From: Dryobates pubescens
Taxonomy: Eukaryota > Chordata > Aves > Piciformes > Picidae
Length of the DNA stretch: 64,000 nt
Direction of reading: 5' to 3'
NCBI RefSeq assembly: GCF_014839835.1
Contig: NC_071646.1
Coordinates: 5,270,001-5,334,000, forward strand
Both the position numbers and the translations under genes were made by a program. Under the pieces are notes generated by a model that saw only the letters and a list, made by a program, of their open reading frames with translations, was not told where the DNA came from and made no database searches. Positions 32,194-45,500 of this stretch are shown in pieces (positions within the stretch are counted from its first letter, which is position 1; every line of letters starts with the position of its first letter).

Positions 32194-32316
32194 TACACAC
32201 TTTACAGCTTCCCCTCCCCCACCCCCCGCCCCCCCCCCAAGGTATTTACAAAGGTTTCAATATATTAAATTAGGATCCCCCCCTCCCCAGCAGTCTGCAG
32301 GGAGTGCATATTTACA
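32190..32316 (-). promoter_or_regulatory. C6orf89: Three Pumilio-type elements (UGUAAAUA)
   Basis: TATTTACA on the + strand at 32190-32197, 32243-32250 and 32309-32316 reads TGTAAATA in the mRNA sense, matching the Pumilio consensus UGUANAUA three times within 127 bases. Confidence 0.5.
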
Positions 32317-35300
32317 TTCTTCTTTTGTTGCTTGTTTACCCACCAAGGACTGGAGAAGTGTTCAGCACTCAAACAGTCTTGAGGCAGACAAAAGCTTCCC
32401 TCCCCAGCACCCCCTGAGCCTGCCTGCCACAACCTCCTCCCTGCAGCCACACAGAGAGAGAACCCTCAAAAGAAATCACCTGCCACTTGTTTGACCCTCC
32501 AGAGCAAAGGGGGAAAGCTCAGCAGGAGAGTGAAACTACCCTGTGCAAGGAGGAGGTTCCTGAAGAGGAGAGGAGATTGTTCTGCCCTAAAACAAGAACT
32601 TACAAAGAGGAGGAAAGTTTGGTTTGGAGGGAGCAAAAAGCTCTTTGTGCAGCCACCACGAGGCTCAGTGGAATGGCTTCACCCCACTGGAGAGGTCTCC
32701 CCCCACTGAAGGGGTCTCACCCCACTGAAGGGGTCTCCCCCCACCAAGTGCTTGGTGCTGCTGAGGGCCCTGAGGCTAACCACTCACCAGAGCCCAGGAC
32801 TGGGCAGATGCTGCCACCCTCCCTCCCTGCAGCAGGGCTCCTGCTGTGCCTCTGGGGTTTGGAGGCAGGAGGATCTCCTTCCCTCCCTGCTGGAGGCTCT
32901 AGAGCTCATCTCTCTAGCAAGGAACTGCTCTCTTGCTCCTCAGCTTCTCTTGCTGGAGGGGCTGCCGTGCTGGGAGTGGGGACTTGCTGCTGGAAAGGCA
33001 GCCAGGAGAGCAGGGAGATGCTTCCAGCCAGCTTCCCTGCCAGACCATTACAGCAGGAGCAGCGCTGGGAGAAGCTGCAGCCCCCAAGCCTCCCAGGAAA
33101 CCTCAGCCTAGAAAGCCCTCTGGGGTGTTCTTGGGGCTGGGATCTGCAGAGCTGCCTCAGGGGGAATGCATTGTGTGCAGTGCCAGTGGGGAAGGGAAAA
33201 CCAAACCCAAGAACAAAGCAAGCAAGCAAAAGGAGGTGGCAGGTGGCTCCTGCAGGAGATGCTGCTTGCCTGCAGCTGCAGGAAGTTCCCCTGAGTTCAG
33301 CACTGACTGAGCCTTGAAGCAGGACCCTCTCTGCCCATCTTGGGGGTGCCAGCCCCTCCTTCCTGCCCAGCTGGGGGCTGCCAGCCCATCTTGGGGGTGC
33401 CAGCCCATGGGCCCTCAGGTTGTCCTGGTTCCTGCACCTTGCTGCTGTGATTTCAGAAGAGCTTTGCAGCCCCTGGGGGGTCAGGGGGGAGCAGGACTCC
33501 ACCTCCCAGCTCTCAGGCAAAGAGCTCTGAAGGTCACCAACACACTTTACAAGCTGGCTGGCACACACTGACTGGGCACCCCCCTGGGCTGGCCAGGGTG
33601 GGGAGTGAGGATTGTCCAACCCAGCACCTGGGGAGCCACAAGTGCTGAAGTGAGGCTGGAGCCTCACCCACAGCCCTTTGGCCAAGGTATCAAAATCCTT
33701 TTTTGGGTGGGCCAGCCCACTTCAGCCTCACCTCCAAGTTTCCCACCCTGGGTCCTTACCCCCTGTGACAAGAGCAGCACTACCCAGGCTGTCAGCACTG
33801 CTCCTGTGGCAGCCCAGGACAGGAGCTGCTCTAGAAGCTGTGCTGCAGAGCAGGGCTCTGCCCTCAGCAGCAGCTAGGGCCAGGACTGGCTCTGGAGCAG
33901 CAGGAGGATTGCTCTCCCGTTTCAGGTTAGCAGCTAATTCCTTACAGCCTTTGGAAAAGGAAGGGAAAATAGGCTGGGAGTTTAAAAACAAATGATGCAA
34001 ACTCCAAAGGGAGCAAGGCTGGGCTGCATGCAGAGCCCAGACACAGACCTGGAAACTCATGCAGAGGCCAATAAAGTGCACTTGGAAAGCTGCTCTGCAA
34101 GCAGGCCAGAGCCAGCATCTTCTGTCCCACCAGCTGCAGCTGGTGGAGGAGGGGAGCAGCCACACATGAGAGCTCTTCTGCTCAACAGCCACCAGCCTGC
34201 CCTCCAGCACCCCCCCGTGCCCCCACCCCCAATCTAAACAGCAACTGTAAAGAGATGCAATTTTCTCTGCTCCTTCCCAGAGCAGCCAGGCAGCCACAAT
34301 GGCTTAAGAGGGACTCACACAACAGAGGCATTTCACAGACACTTGAGAATTGTCTCCACAGCTTTTACAAGTTACATTCAAGGGCACTTAGAAGGAAGAG
34401 CATCAGCAAACCACCAGCAGTCTGAGCAGGTTCCCTCCTCATCCACCTCTGACCACACACTTGAGGGAAGTGGCTCAGGTACAAAGGCAGGGAGGGGTGA
34501 GGTAACCTTGTTAGCCTTCCAGTTTGGCCTTGAGAAGCTGCCAGAGTGTAAAGAGCAACAGTCACTACCCAGGCTCCAGTTCTGCCACCTCCTAGCTCCC
34601 CTGTTTCCATGAACTAAGACCCAGGCTCTGAAGAGAGGGAGAGGGGAAGGGTCTGTGTGTCTTGGCATGGAACAGGTTGCAGGTAGTGTCAGCAGTGTGC
34701 AGCACCCCCCAGGCATCGACCCTACCAGCAGAAGCCTTCTCCACCCAGTTCCCTTCACTGTTTGGCTACAAACTAAAGCAGTCCTTCTCTGCCCCGAGGG
34801 AGTTAGGCTCTCCCTCCTCCTGGGTTCTGTGAGCTCTGGGGCATGCTGGTCAGTGCCATGCATCCTGACAAGGGTGCTGGGGTTGTTCTTACTCATCTAC
34901 AGGAGAAAACAAAGGTGCTGGGATTGTTCCTCTTTGTTTACAGGAGAAAGGGGGAGGGGGAAACCCCAAGCAACCCCAAAGGTTATGCATAGAAATGTTT
35001 GCAGTGTCAAGGCCTCAGACTGAATTCTTTGGAGCAGGAACTGTCCTCTGCCTTATCCTTGTAGGGGAGCCAGGCATGGTCATCCCACTTGGCAGCTTCT
35101 GTCAGAGCCTAATGAGATGAGCTGGATGTTTGCTCCCACTTCTCCTGGTCCTGCTCAAAAGCCAAGGCTGGACAGACACTTTCCAGTCTCTCACTCTGAC
35201 AGTACCTCAAACATTGACAGAGGAAAGGTTCTTGCTCCTCAGAGCAGCTCCAGTTTGCCTTCAAACAAAACCTCCTCCCAGCTCCATATTAACAAGTGTG

Positions 35301-36499
35301 AGAGTATGTCCTGAAGCCCAGCCCTGGCCTATGAGTTCAGCCTGACACATCTGCAAGTGATCTCCAAGAGCAGGATCAGACCCAAAGGATCAGGCTTGGA
35401 AGGGGCAGCAGCCTCCGCAGCCTGCACACAGCGAACCTGAGCCTCTCCCAGGGCATTGCAGAAGGCAAGGCTCAGGCAACAGGAAGGCTGTGAAGGCAGC
35501 TTGGAAAGGACCCAGGAAAAACCAGTGCTCAGAATGAAGACAGAGATCCAGGTCTGGAAGGAGGCAAGGCAAAAAAAATGCCAGGGATGAGGAAGCTTTG
35601 GGGTGCTGCCATAGGCAGGCAGCAGCTCTCCAGGCAAGGGTCAAGCAGAAGGTGCTGCAGCCCTGCTGCCTGAGGGCACAAAGCAGAGGGGGAGGCTCCC
35701 ACAGAGCTGCTCTGCACCCAGCCCCATCTCCAGGCAGGGCTGCAGCACTCTCAGCACCATCACCACCAAAGCACACTTGGGGGTTGTGCAGGACAGGAGG
35801 TGGAGGGAAGGCAAAAGCACAGAACTGTTGGGCTCACCACCTGCAGACAGAGAGCTGCAGAGAGCCATCACAAGACACAAAGAGGAGGCCTGAAGAGGTT
35901 CTTCTGGTGCAAGAAGGACGTGGTGGGGCTCTGCCCCAGGCTGCAAGGCTGCTGTCAGCCCTGGAGCATGGGGCTGAGCTTTGTGGGGCACACCACTGAG
36001 GCACACAGCTAGGTATGTGATGGAGGGCTGGGGGTGGGACATCACCCATCCCCTCCCTTTTGAGAGCTGGCCTGGCCAGACAGGCCTGAAGCCTCCTCCT
36101 CAGGAGGAATGTACAGAGAAGAGTCACCCCCCCTGCCCCTTCCCCCCTCCCAAACCCTCCAGGAAGTCTCTGAAGTGCCATAACCCACAAAGGACACAAA
36201 GGTGAATCTCATCCTGAGCAATCCCTCTGCTGCTCCTGGAACAACCCAACCAGGCCTCTGCTGCAGAGCCAGGGCTGACCTGAGGGCCAGAGGGAAGGTC
36301 AGAAATAGCTTCTCCCAAAAGTACATTTGAGGAAAGGCAAAGAATCAGCTCAAGGGTCAGGAAAGGTCACTGTGAAACACTGTAAACATGCAGGCTGGCA
36401 AAGCTGCCTGCCCAACTTGTCCCAGCTCGAGGCTCTGGCTTCCAAGCTGAGAAGTCTTCTGGTGCTGGGCAGAGCTGTGAGGTGCCAGCCCCAGCAGCC

Positions 36500-36585
36500 T
36501 TAGCTGGCAGCTCCGTCACAAACCACGGCCGGCTCGCTGCCCCTGGCCACGAAGCTCAGGCTCCAGTGATCCGTGCTGGCAAAAC
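36500..36585 (-). CDS. C6orf89: C6orf89 exon 8 (last coding)
   Basis: Completes G295 and codes [20 protein letters not shown] then VCDGAAS and TAA. Acceptor CCCCAAG. Confidence 0.88.
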
Positions 36586-39500
36586 CTTGGGGAGAGGCAA
36601 GAGGCCAACTTAGGGGAACCCATGGAACCTGCTGGGCTTGCCCCCTCCCTGCAGCTCTTCAAGGCCAGGCTGGATGAGGTCTTGAGCAAGCTGGGCTGGT
36701 GGGAGGTGTCCCTGCCCATGGCAAGGGGCTGGAACCGGATGAGCTTTAAACTCCCTTCTGACCCAACCCATTCTGTGGCTCCCCAGGGACTGCTCCCACT
36801 TAGAACCACAGAGCTCTCAGGGCTGGAAGGGAGCTCAAGGCTCAGCCAGCTCCAAGCCCCTGCCATGGGCAGGGACACCTCACACCACAGCAGGTTGCTC
36901 ACAGCCACCTCCAGCCTGGCTGCAAACACCTCCAGGCAGGAGGCTTCCACCACCTCCCTGGGCAGCCTGTGCCAGGCTCTCACCACCCTCCTGGGGAGCA
37001 ACAGCAGCTTGAAGGTGGGAATGGCACACACTCAGATGGCAGACAGAGGAGATCCAGCTGAAAGCAGCCTCCTGTCTCCAAGGGATCCCCCAGATGCTGC
37101 ATGGTACATCTTCACTGATGATCTGGAGGAGGGCATTGAGTCCAGCAGCAGTGAATGTGCAGATGGCACCAAGCTGGGGGCAGGAGCTGAGCTGGGCAGA
37201 GGGCAAGGGCAGGAGATTGAACACAGCCAAGTGCCAGGTTCTGCACTTTGGCCACAGCAACCCCAGGCAGTGCCACAGGCTGGGGGCAGAGTGGCTGAGA
37301 GCAGCCAGGCAGAGAGGGACCTGGGGGTGCTGGGGGACAGCTGCCTAAACATGAGCCAGCAGTGTGCCCAGGGGGCCAAGAAGGCCAAGGGCAGCCTGGC
37401 CTGCAGCAGGAAGAGTGTGGCCAGCAGCAGCAGGGAGCACATCCTGCCCTGTGCTCAGCACTGCTGAGCCCACAGCTGGAGTCCTGTGGCCAGCTCTGGG
37501 CTCCTCAGGTCAGGAAAGAGGTTGAGCTGCTGGAAGGTGTCCAGAGAAGGGCAACAAAGCTGGGGAGGGGTCTGGGGCACAGCCCTGGGAGGAGAGGCTG
37601 AGGGAGCTGGGGTTGCTTAGCCTGCAGGAGAGGAGGCTCAGGGGAGACCTCCTTGCTCTCTGCAACTCCCTGAAGGGAGGGAGAGAGGTGGTGGAGTCCC
37701 CATCCCTGGAGGTGCTTAGGAAGAGCCTGGCTGAGGCCCTTGGTGCCATGGCTGAGTTGATCAGATGGTGCTGGGGGAGAGGTTGGACTTGGTGATCTCT
37801 GAGATCTTTTCCAACCTGGTTAATTCTGTTCTGTTCTACAGCACCAGTACTCACCCAGATCTCCAGCTTCCAGCTCCACCTTGAAGGCCTCACAGTGTCC
37901 TCTGCACTTGTCTGGAGGTACAGCAGTCAGGGTGAGCTGCCCACTGCCCACGGCGAAGAGGCTGTGCAGGCTGTAGCTCTGGCAGGGGAGGAGAACCTTT
38001 CTAAAGCCTGGGAAGCCTTTCCTGGCTCTGCCTGAGCAAGCAAGGGGCAGCAGTGTGCCCAGGGGGCCAAGAAGGCCAAGGGCAGCCTGGCCTGCAGCAG
38101 GCAGAGTGTGGCCAGCAGCAGCAGGGAGCTCATCCTGCCCTGTGCTCAGCACTGCTGAGGCCACAGCTGGAGTCCTGTGGCCAGTTCTGGGCTCCTCAGG
38201 TCAGGAAGGAGGTTGAGCTGCTGGGGGTTGGGCTCTTCTCCCAGGCACCCAGCCCCAGAACAAGAGGACACAGTCTCAAGCTGTGCCAGGGGAGGTTTGG
38301 GCTGGAGGTGAGGAGAAAGTTCTTCCCAGCCAGAGAGATTGGCCCTGGGGATGTGCTGCCCAGGGTGGTGGTGGAGTCCCCATCCCTGGAGGTGTTCAGG
38401 AAGAGCCTGGCTGAGGCCCTTGGTGCCATGGCAGAGCTGATCAGATGGTGCTGGGTGAGAGGTTGGGCTGGATGAGCTCTGAGGTCTTTTCCAACCTGGC
38501 TAATTCTGTATTCTGTCTGGGGATGAATTTCTTACCTTGTTCCCCAGCTGTGGCTGCTGGATGAGGAAGCAGCTCTCCAGGGCCACTGCCTTGGGGAGGG
38601 ACAGCAGGGAGGAGGAGGGGAAGAACTGCTGCAGGATCTGAGTTCTGTTCACAGATTTGTTCCTGAGCAAAGGCAAAGAACTCCTGTGAGAGACACAGCA
38701 CACACCCAGACAATGCTTCCACTTCACAGGCTGCTTCCAACACCACCACTGCATGCCTGGGGTGGTGGGTTGAGATTCCTCCCCCACCATGAGCTTTGCC
38801 AGCCCAGCCCAGTTGGAGGCAAATGAAGCTGCTCAGAATGATCTGTGTTTCCCTTTGCCAGTGATTCATTCACATGTCCCTGCTTTCCTGCTCAAAATCA
38901 GGGCAAACAATGTCAAAGGCATCATTTGAAAGGCAAAGACCCTGCTGAGAGAGGAGTCCTTAGGAGCTGAAGGCAACCTCTCAGCTTCTCAAGCTCTGCT
39001 CCTTCACATCCTCCTCTCAGTGCCTGCAGCAGGCCCATGCAGATGGGGGAGGGAGGGGCAAACAGACCCTCATGGATGTCTTAAGTTGATTTCCTTCCCT
39101 TCCTTCCTGCAGATGATCTGAGCCAGGGATCAGATCCACCCACTGCAGAAGGTGCAGAGAGGTGGCAGTGGCACAGCCCCAACTGAAAGCACATGGCACA
39201 GAGGGGGGAATCCAAGGCCATTCCCTAGGCCTGGGAATGGGACTGGGAAAGGCTCTGTCCAGTGGCTGGGCATGAGGAATCCTGCTGCACCCTGGCCATG
39301 CATCCACCAGTGCTGTGGGCAACAACTGCAGCAAGAAGATCCTGAAAGCCCAGGCTGGTTTGGGTGGGAAGGGATCTTTACAGCCCCTCCAGTCCAGCCC
39401 CCTGTGGGCAGAGGGACAGCTGCAGGCAGAAGCCTTTACAGCTCACTCCTGCTGCCCCTCTCTCCAGTTAAAGAGCACCCTGCAGGCTCCTGGGTGCTCT

Positions 39501-42500
39501 TCCAGGCAAAGAGCCTGGGCCCAGCTGCAGAAGAGATGCAAACATCTGCCCCCTGCTTTGCCCTTGACTCACCAGGGAAAGAAAAATGGGCAGCTCCACA
39601 GCTCAGCTGAGCTCTCCTCTATGATAACCTGTGCCAGGGCTGGATCCTGGGACTGCAAATGCTTCAGTTCCTCATAGGAAAGGTGCTGCCCTGTCTTGAA
39701 CGACACCAAGCAAAGGTAAAAGCTCTGCAGCCTGGGACTCTTCCCCCTCTCCAGCCTCCACCCCCCCAAACAACACCCAAGAGTGAGGGCCACCCAGATT
39801 GGCAAGTCCCCAGCCACATCAGAGCGAGGTCCTCACCCCCTGACACCTTTCACCTGGGGCTAAGTGTCTCAGGTCTGTGTCCTGCCTCCACCAGCACTTC
39901 GAGTTTGTGGCTGAGAACCCTGGGCAGGGGTTTTTAGCTGGTGCTGGGCAGGAGTTTGGAGTCATCTCCCAGCCTGCCCCAGCCCTGCTTTCTTTACCTT
40001 GATTAGAAAAGGCTGAGACCTCTGGAGCTTTTCTGACAGCTCTCCAAAGTCTGTCACCAGCTGAAGGCTTTTCACAGCAGCACAGACTGTGCAGTTGGCA
40101 GGAAGTGTGGAAGTGTTCTGCCTGCAGCCTGCTGCCCACCAGTCCTGGCATTCTGGGGAAGAAACAAGAGAAACTTGCTTAATGAGAGCAAAAAAAAGGA
40201 CATGCCAGGTGCCCAAGAAGGCCAAGGGCAGCCTGGCCTGCAGCAGGCAGAGTGTGGCCAGCAGCAGCAGGGAGCTCATCCTGCCCTGTGCTCAGCACTG
40301 CTGAGGCCACAGCTGGAGTCCTGTGGCCAGTTCTGGGCCTCTCAGTTTAAGAAGGACATTGAGAGACTTGAAGGTGTCCAGAGAAGGGCAACCAAGCTGG
40401 GGAGGGGTCTGGGGTACAGCCCTGGGAGGAGAGGCTGAGGGAGCTGGGGTTGCTTAGCCTGCAGGAGAGGAGGCTCAGGAGAGACCTTCTTGCTCTCTGC
40501 AGCTCCCTGAAGGGAGGTTGGAGCCAGGTGGGGGTTGGGCTCTTCTCCCAGGCAAGCAGCAGCAGAACAAGAGGCCACAGTCTCAAGCTGTACCAGGGGA
40601 GGTTTAGGCTGGAGGGGAGGAAGGAATTCTTCCCAGCAAGAGAGATTGGCCCTTGGGATGTGCTGCCCAGGGAGGTGGTGGAGTCCCTGTCCCTGGAGGT
40701 GTTCAAAAAAGGCTTGGATGTGGCACTTGGAGCCATGGTTTAGCTAGTCAGGAGGTGTTGGGTGATAGGTTGGCCTTGATGATCTCTGAGGTCTTTTCCA
40801 ACCTTGTTGATTCTCTGAGTCTATGAAAAGGGCTGCCAAGGCCTGGGCCAGGCTGCCCAGGGTGAAGTCCCTGCCCCTGGAGGGGGCTTCAAAGCCCTGG
40901 AGCTGTAGTGCTGAGGGCCATGGTTTAGTGGTGCCCTGGCAGTGCTGGGTTAAGAGTTAGGCTCCATGAGCCTCAAGGTCTCTCCCAGCCTGAAGGGCTC
41001 TCTGATTCCCCACTTCTCCTGTAAGTGATGAGCAGCAGTTCCTAGGACAGCTCTTGGTTTCTTTTTCCCCTTCCAACCTCTGCAGCAGACAGTGAGGAAT
41101 GCTACAGAGGCTTCCATTTCTGTGGGACCTAACAGCAAGGATTCATTCTGACTTTTTTTTTTTCTTCCTGAGCATTTCAAATCAACTCCCAGATGCTGCA
41201 GTTCCCACCCTGCTGCTGGGCCCTGGACTGAAAGGGATCAGGATGCAGTTCCCACTCTTCCTGCAAGGCCAGGGGAGTCCACCCTGCTTGCAGGGGAAGG
41301 GCTGAAAAGGCAAAGTGTAAAATCCTCCTTGCAAGCACAAGCCCCACTCCCATGAGAAACTGCTCCAGCTCCCTTTCCCTCCCTGCTCACAGGAGGGAAA
41401 AAGAAAAATCTTTGTTCCACTGCCTGGAGAAAGCTTCAGTTTTACAACAGCAGCAACAAAAACCTCTCAGCTCACAAACCCCAGCTGGTCAGCGGCAGGA
41501 AACAAAAGGCTGAAAGCTCTCAGCAGAGGAAGGGCAGTTGGCATGAAGAGAACAAGAGCAGCTCTCCTCACCCAGGCAGCAGTGATGCTATCAACCCTCT
41601 CCAGGCAACCCCCAACCCAGAGCAGCAAGCGAGCACCCCCTTGTCCCCACATCCTGCCCCTCTGGGCTCAGGGCAGTACCCCAAGGCAGGGGATGTTAAT
41701 CAGCCTGGCAGTGCAGAGCTTCAAGCCCTCCTTCGAGGCAGGCTGAGCTATTTGCATTCTCAATTGCTTGCTTCAGGAGGTTTATTTCTTCTGCCCATGA
41801 ATAAGCCCCAGCCCAGCAGGGCTGAGATGCATTTCAAACGCCACAAGTGGGGCTGGGGGATTGGTGCTTGGGGTGCTTGGGTTTTGTTTGCTCTTTTCTT
41901 TCCCCCCCCCCCCCTCCATCCTCCTCCTCCTCCCCCCCCCCCTTTTTCTTTTTGGTAATTAATCTTTTAGATCGATTGTGGAGGGTGTTAGTCTGTGCAG
42001 CAGCTTGTGTGTGACTGGCATGACAAGTGCAGGCAGCCAGCAGAGCCTGCCCTTCCCGGGGAGGGAGGGGAGCACAGGCGCAGAGGGCACAACACGGCCC
42101 ACGGGGGAGCAGAGAAGGAGTCTGAGGGAGCAAGGATTTGCTTCTGCCTCCCTCTCCCCTCCCTGCATTCCTTTCACATTATCACCCTGCCCAGACACCC
42201 CGGGGACTGCCTTGCTTTGGGTCGAGCTCGGGGTCTGTGCTCAGAGCCCGAGCAGAGCGCTGCGCCGGCCCCGGCACCACCCGGGGGGCAAAGAGCTGCC
42301 TGCGGGGGGTCAGAGCCTGGGGGGGGTCAGCGCCTGCGGGGGTCAGAGCCTGCGGGGGGGTCAGAGTCTGCTGGGGGTCAGCCTGCGGGGGGTCAGAGCC
42401 TGCGGGGGGGTCAGAGCCTGCGGGGGGTCAGCGCCTGCGGGGGGGGTCAGCCTGCGGGGGGGTCAGAGTCTGCTGGGGGTCAGCCTGCAGGGGGTCAGAG

Positions 42501-45500
42501 CCTGCTGGGGGTCAGAGCCTGCGGGGGGGTCAGAGCCTGCGGGGGGGTCAGAGCCTGCGGGGGGTCAGCCTGCGGGGGGGTCAGCCTGCGGGGGGGTCAG
42601 AGCCTGCGGGGGGTCAGCCTGCGGGGGTCAGCCTGCGGGGGTCAGAGCCTGCTGGGGGTCAGAGCCTGCTGGGGGTCAGCCTGCGGGGGTCAGAGCCTGC
42701 TGGGGGTCAGCCTGCGGGGGGTCAGAGCCTGCGGGGGGTCAGAGCCTGCGGGGGGTCAGAGCCTGCGGGGGGGGGTCAGCCTGCGGGGGGGGGTCAGCCT
42801 GCGGGGGGGGTCAGCGCCTGCGGGGGGGTCAGAGCCTGCGGGGGGGTCAGAGCCTGCGGGGGGGGGTCAGAGCCTGCGGGGGGGGGTCAGAGCCTGCGGG
42901 GGGGGGTCAGCCTGCGGGGGGGGGTCAGCCTGCGGGGGGGGGGTCAGAGCCTGCGGGGGGGTCAGCCTGCGGGGGGGGGTCAGAGCCTGCGGGGGGGGGG
43001 GGGGGTCAGCGCCACCTGCAACCACCCCTGGGGCCCCCTCCCTGCAGAGAGAGTGCTCCTGGGCAGCCTGACCTAGTTGAGGATGTCCCTGCTGACTGCA
43101 GAGGGGCTTGGGCTGGATGACCTCTAGAGGTCCCTTCCAGGCCAGGCCCAGCTCACCTCAGACACACTCACAGACTGCACTGGGTTGGAAGGGAGCCTCA
43201 AAGGTCATCTTGTCCACCCCCCCTGCAGCCAGCAGGGACATCTCCAACTAGATCAGGCTGCCCAGGGCCACATCAAGCCTGACCTTGAATGTCTCCAGGG
43301 AGGGAGCCTCAAGATCCCTGGGCAGCCTGTTCCAGTTTTGCCACCCTCCTCTTGGGTTTCTCATCCCACTTTGAGGAGCAGCCTTTGGTTTGCTAAGCAG
43401 AACCTCAGCTCAGTCATAGCCACCTGATCACACACAATCACCAGGGCTGGAAGAGACCTCAAAGATCATCAAGTCCAAGCTGTCACCACAGACCTCCTGA
43501 CTACTAAACCATGGCTCCAAGGGCCACATCCAATCCCCTCCTGAACACCTCCAGGGATGGGGACTCCACCACCTCCCTGGGCAGCACATCCCAAAGGTTA
43601 ACAACTCTTTCTCCTCACCTCCAGTCTAAACTTCCCCTGGTGCAACTTGAGACTGTGTCCTCTTGTTCTGCTGCTGCTTGCCTGGGAGAAGAGCCTAACC
43701 CCCACCTGGCTCCAACCTCCCTGCAGGGAGCTGGAGAGAGCAAGAAGGTCTCCCCTGAGCCTCCTCTGCTGCAGGCTAAGCAACCCCAGCTCCCTCAGCC
43801 TCTCCCCAGCCTCCTTGCCCGTCTCTGGCTCTGTGCTTTTATGCCTTATGAGTTTCATAGATTCATAAAACAGTTTGGGTTGGAAGGGACCTTGAAGGCC
43901 ATCCAGCTCCAACCCCCTGCCAGGGGCAGGGACACCTCCCACCAGCACAGCTTGCTCAGGGCCTCATCCAGCCTGGCTGTGAGCACCTCCAGGGAGGGGG
44001 CAGCCACAACCTGGGCAGCCTGTGCCAGTGGCTGCCCACTCTTCACTCTCAAGATCTTCTTCCTCATCTCCAGTCTCAGTCTGCCCTCTTCCAGCCCAAA
44101 GCCACTGCCCTTCATCCTCTTACTCCAAGCCCTCATCAGAAGTCCCTCCCCAGCTTTCCTGCAAGCCCCTTGTGAGGTCCAGACGAAGAGCTCTCTTCAG
44201 CGGGCCAGGAGGGCTGCCAGCAGAGCCAGGGCTGGGGATCTCCGGCTGCTGAGCTGCGTGCTGCAGGCCAGCTGTGATTCATGCTGGGGGAGCTGGTGAC
44301 TCTGCTCTCCCCTCTGCAGGGAAACAGCTTGCAACTTCCAAGCAACGTGCAGGCAGCACCGCGCCCTCCCTGGCCCCGCTCCCGGAGGCTCTCCCAAGCC
44401 TCTCGGCTGCCCGCAGGCCTGCCGAGGGCTGTGCACACCGCCCCGGAGCTGCTGGGTGGGGATGGTCAGCTGAGGGGCGAAGGGCTGAGGGGCCTGGCTC
44501 TGCTTCTACTCCTCGCAGCAAAGCAATCAAAACCTTCTGGAGGCTTGCCCACAGATCTGAGAGCAGGTTCCCAGCACCAGCCCTGGGCTCTTTAGGGAGC
44601 AGCTGGAGGGCAAAACGCCAGCCAGCCACTGGCAGCAGGCTCCAAAGCAGCCCTGAAGCAAGGGGACACAGCGAGGCAAGGGCTGCTCCTCACCCTAAGT
44701 GTGGGGCTTGGGCTCTTCTCCCAGGCAAGCAGCACCACAACAAGAGGACACAGTCTCAAGCTGTGCCAGGGGAGGGTTAGGCTGGAGGGGAGCAGAAAGT
44801 TCTTCCCAGAGCTGTTAGCCACTGGGATGTGCTGCCCAGGGAGGTGGTGGAGTCCCCATCCCTGGAGGTGTTCCAAAAAGGCTTGGAGGGGGCACTTGGA
44901 GCCATGGGGTTAGTCAGTCATGGAGTTTTGGGTGATGGGTTGGACTTCATGATCTCTGAGGTCTTTTCCAACCTTATTGATTGTATGATTCTAAGATCTA
45001 AAGCCTCCTGCAGGAAGAGCTGCAGGTGCTGAGGCCCTTGGCTTGCTCCCACCGAGCTGGTTTGCTCCCAGCACTCAGGGTGGGAAGCAATCTCCAGCTA
45101 GGTCTGCACTAGGAAAGTCTGGTCCAGGGGATGGTCCCCTAAGGTCTCCTGTCCTTAGGGGGTGTCACTGCCAGCCATGAGAACCGGGAGGAAGCTCCCC
45201 AGAGGGCACTTGGAGCCATGGTTTAGTTAGTCAGGAGGTGCTGGGTGATAGGTTGGACTTGATGACCTCTGAGGTCTTTTCCAACCATATTGATTCTATG
45301 GACCAAGGAGCTCCCCAAGCTGCAAAGGTTAGCTCCAGCTCCCCTGCTCCTTTCTCTGAGGAGGAGACAGTTCATGGATGCAGAGATTCAAGAGACTCAG
45401 TCACAGAATGGTTTGGCTTGGAAGGGACCTTGAAGCTCATCCACTTCCAACCTTCCACCAGCCCAGGTTGCTCAAGGCCTCATCCAGCCTGGCCTTGAAC

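Larger units (their letters stand above)
32100..36499 (-). other. C6orf89: Probable 3' UTR of C6orf89
   Basis: From the stop at 36500-36502 the minus strand runs 4.4 kb without a recognisable CR1, in a window where other gaps are filled with them, to two polyadenylation signals at 32188-32193 and 32112-32117. I infer that this is exonic 3' UTR. It contains three Pumilio-type elements near its end. No open frame inside it is convincing. Confidence 0.55.

Noticed and set aside
42295-43011. CRISPR-like array
   Set aside because: Regular repeats but no unique spacers, in a bird genome; a G-rich minisatellite explains it.
41978-43120. Three + strand frames of 312-380 codons rich in Gly, Ser and Cys
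   Set aside because: They are translations of the G-run minisatellite, all frames open by composition.
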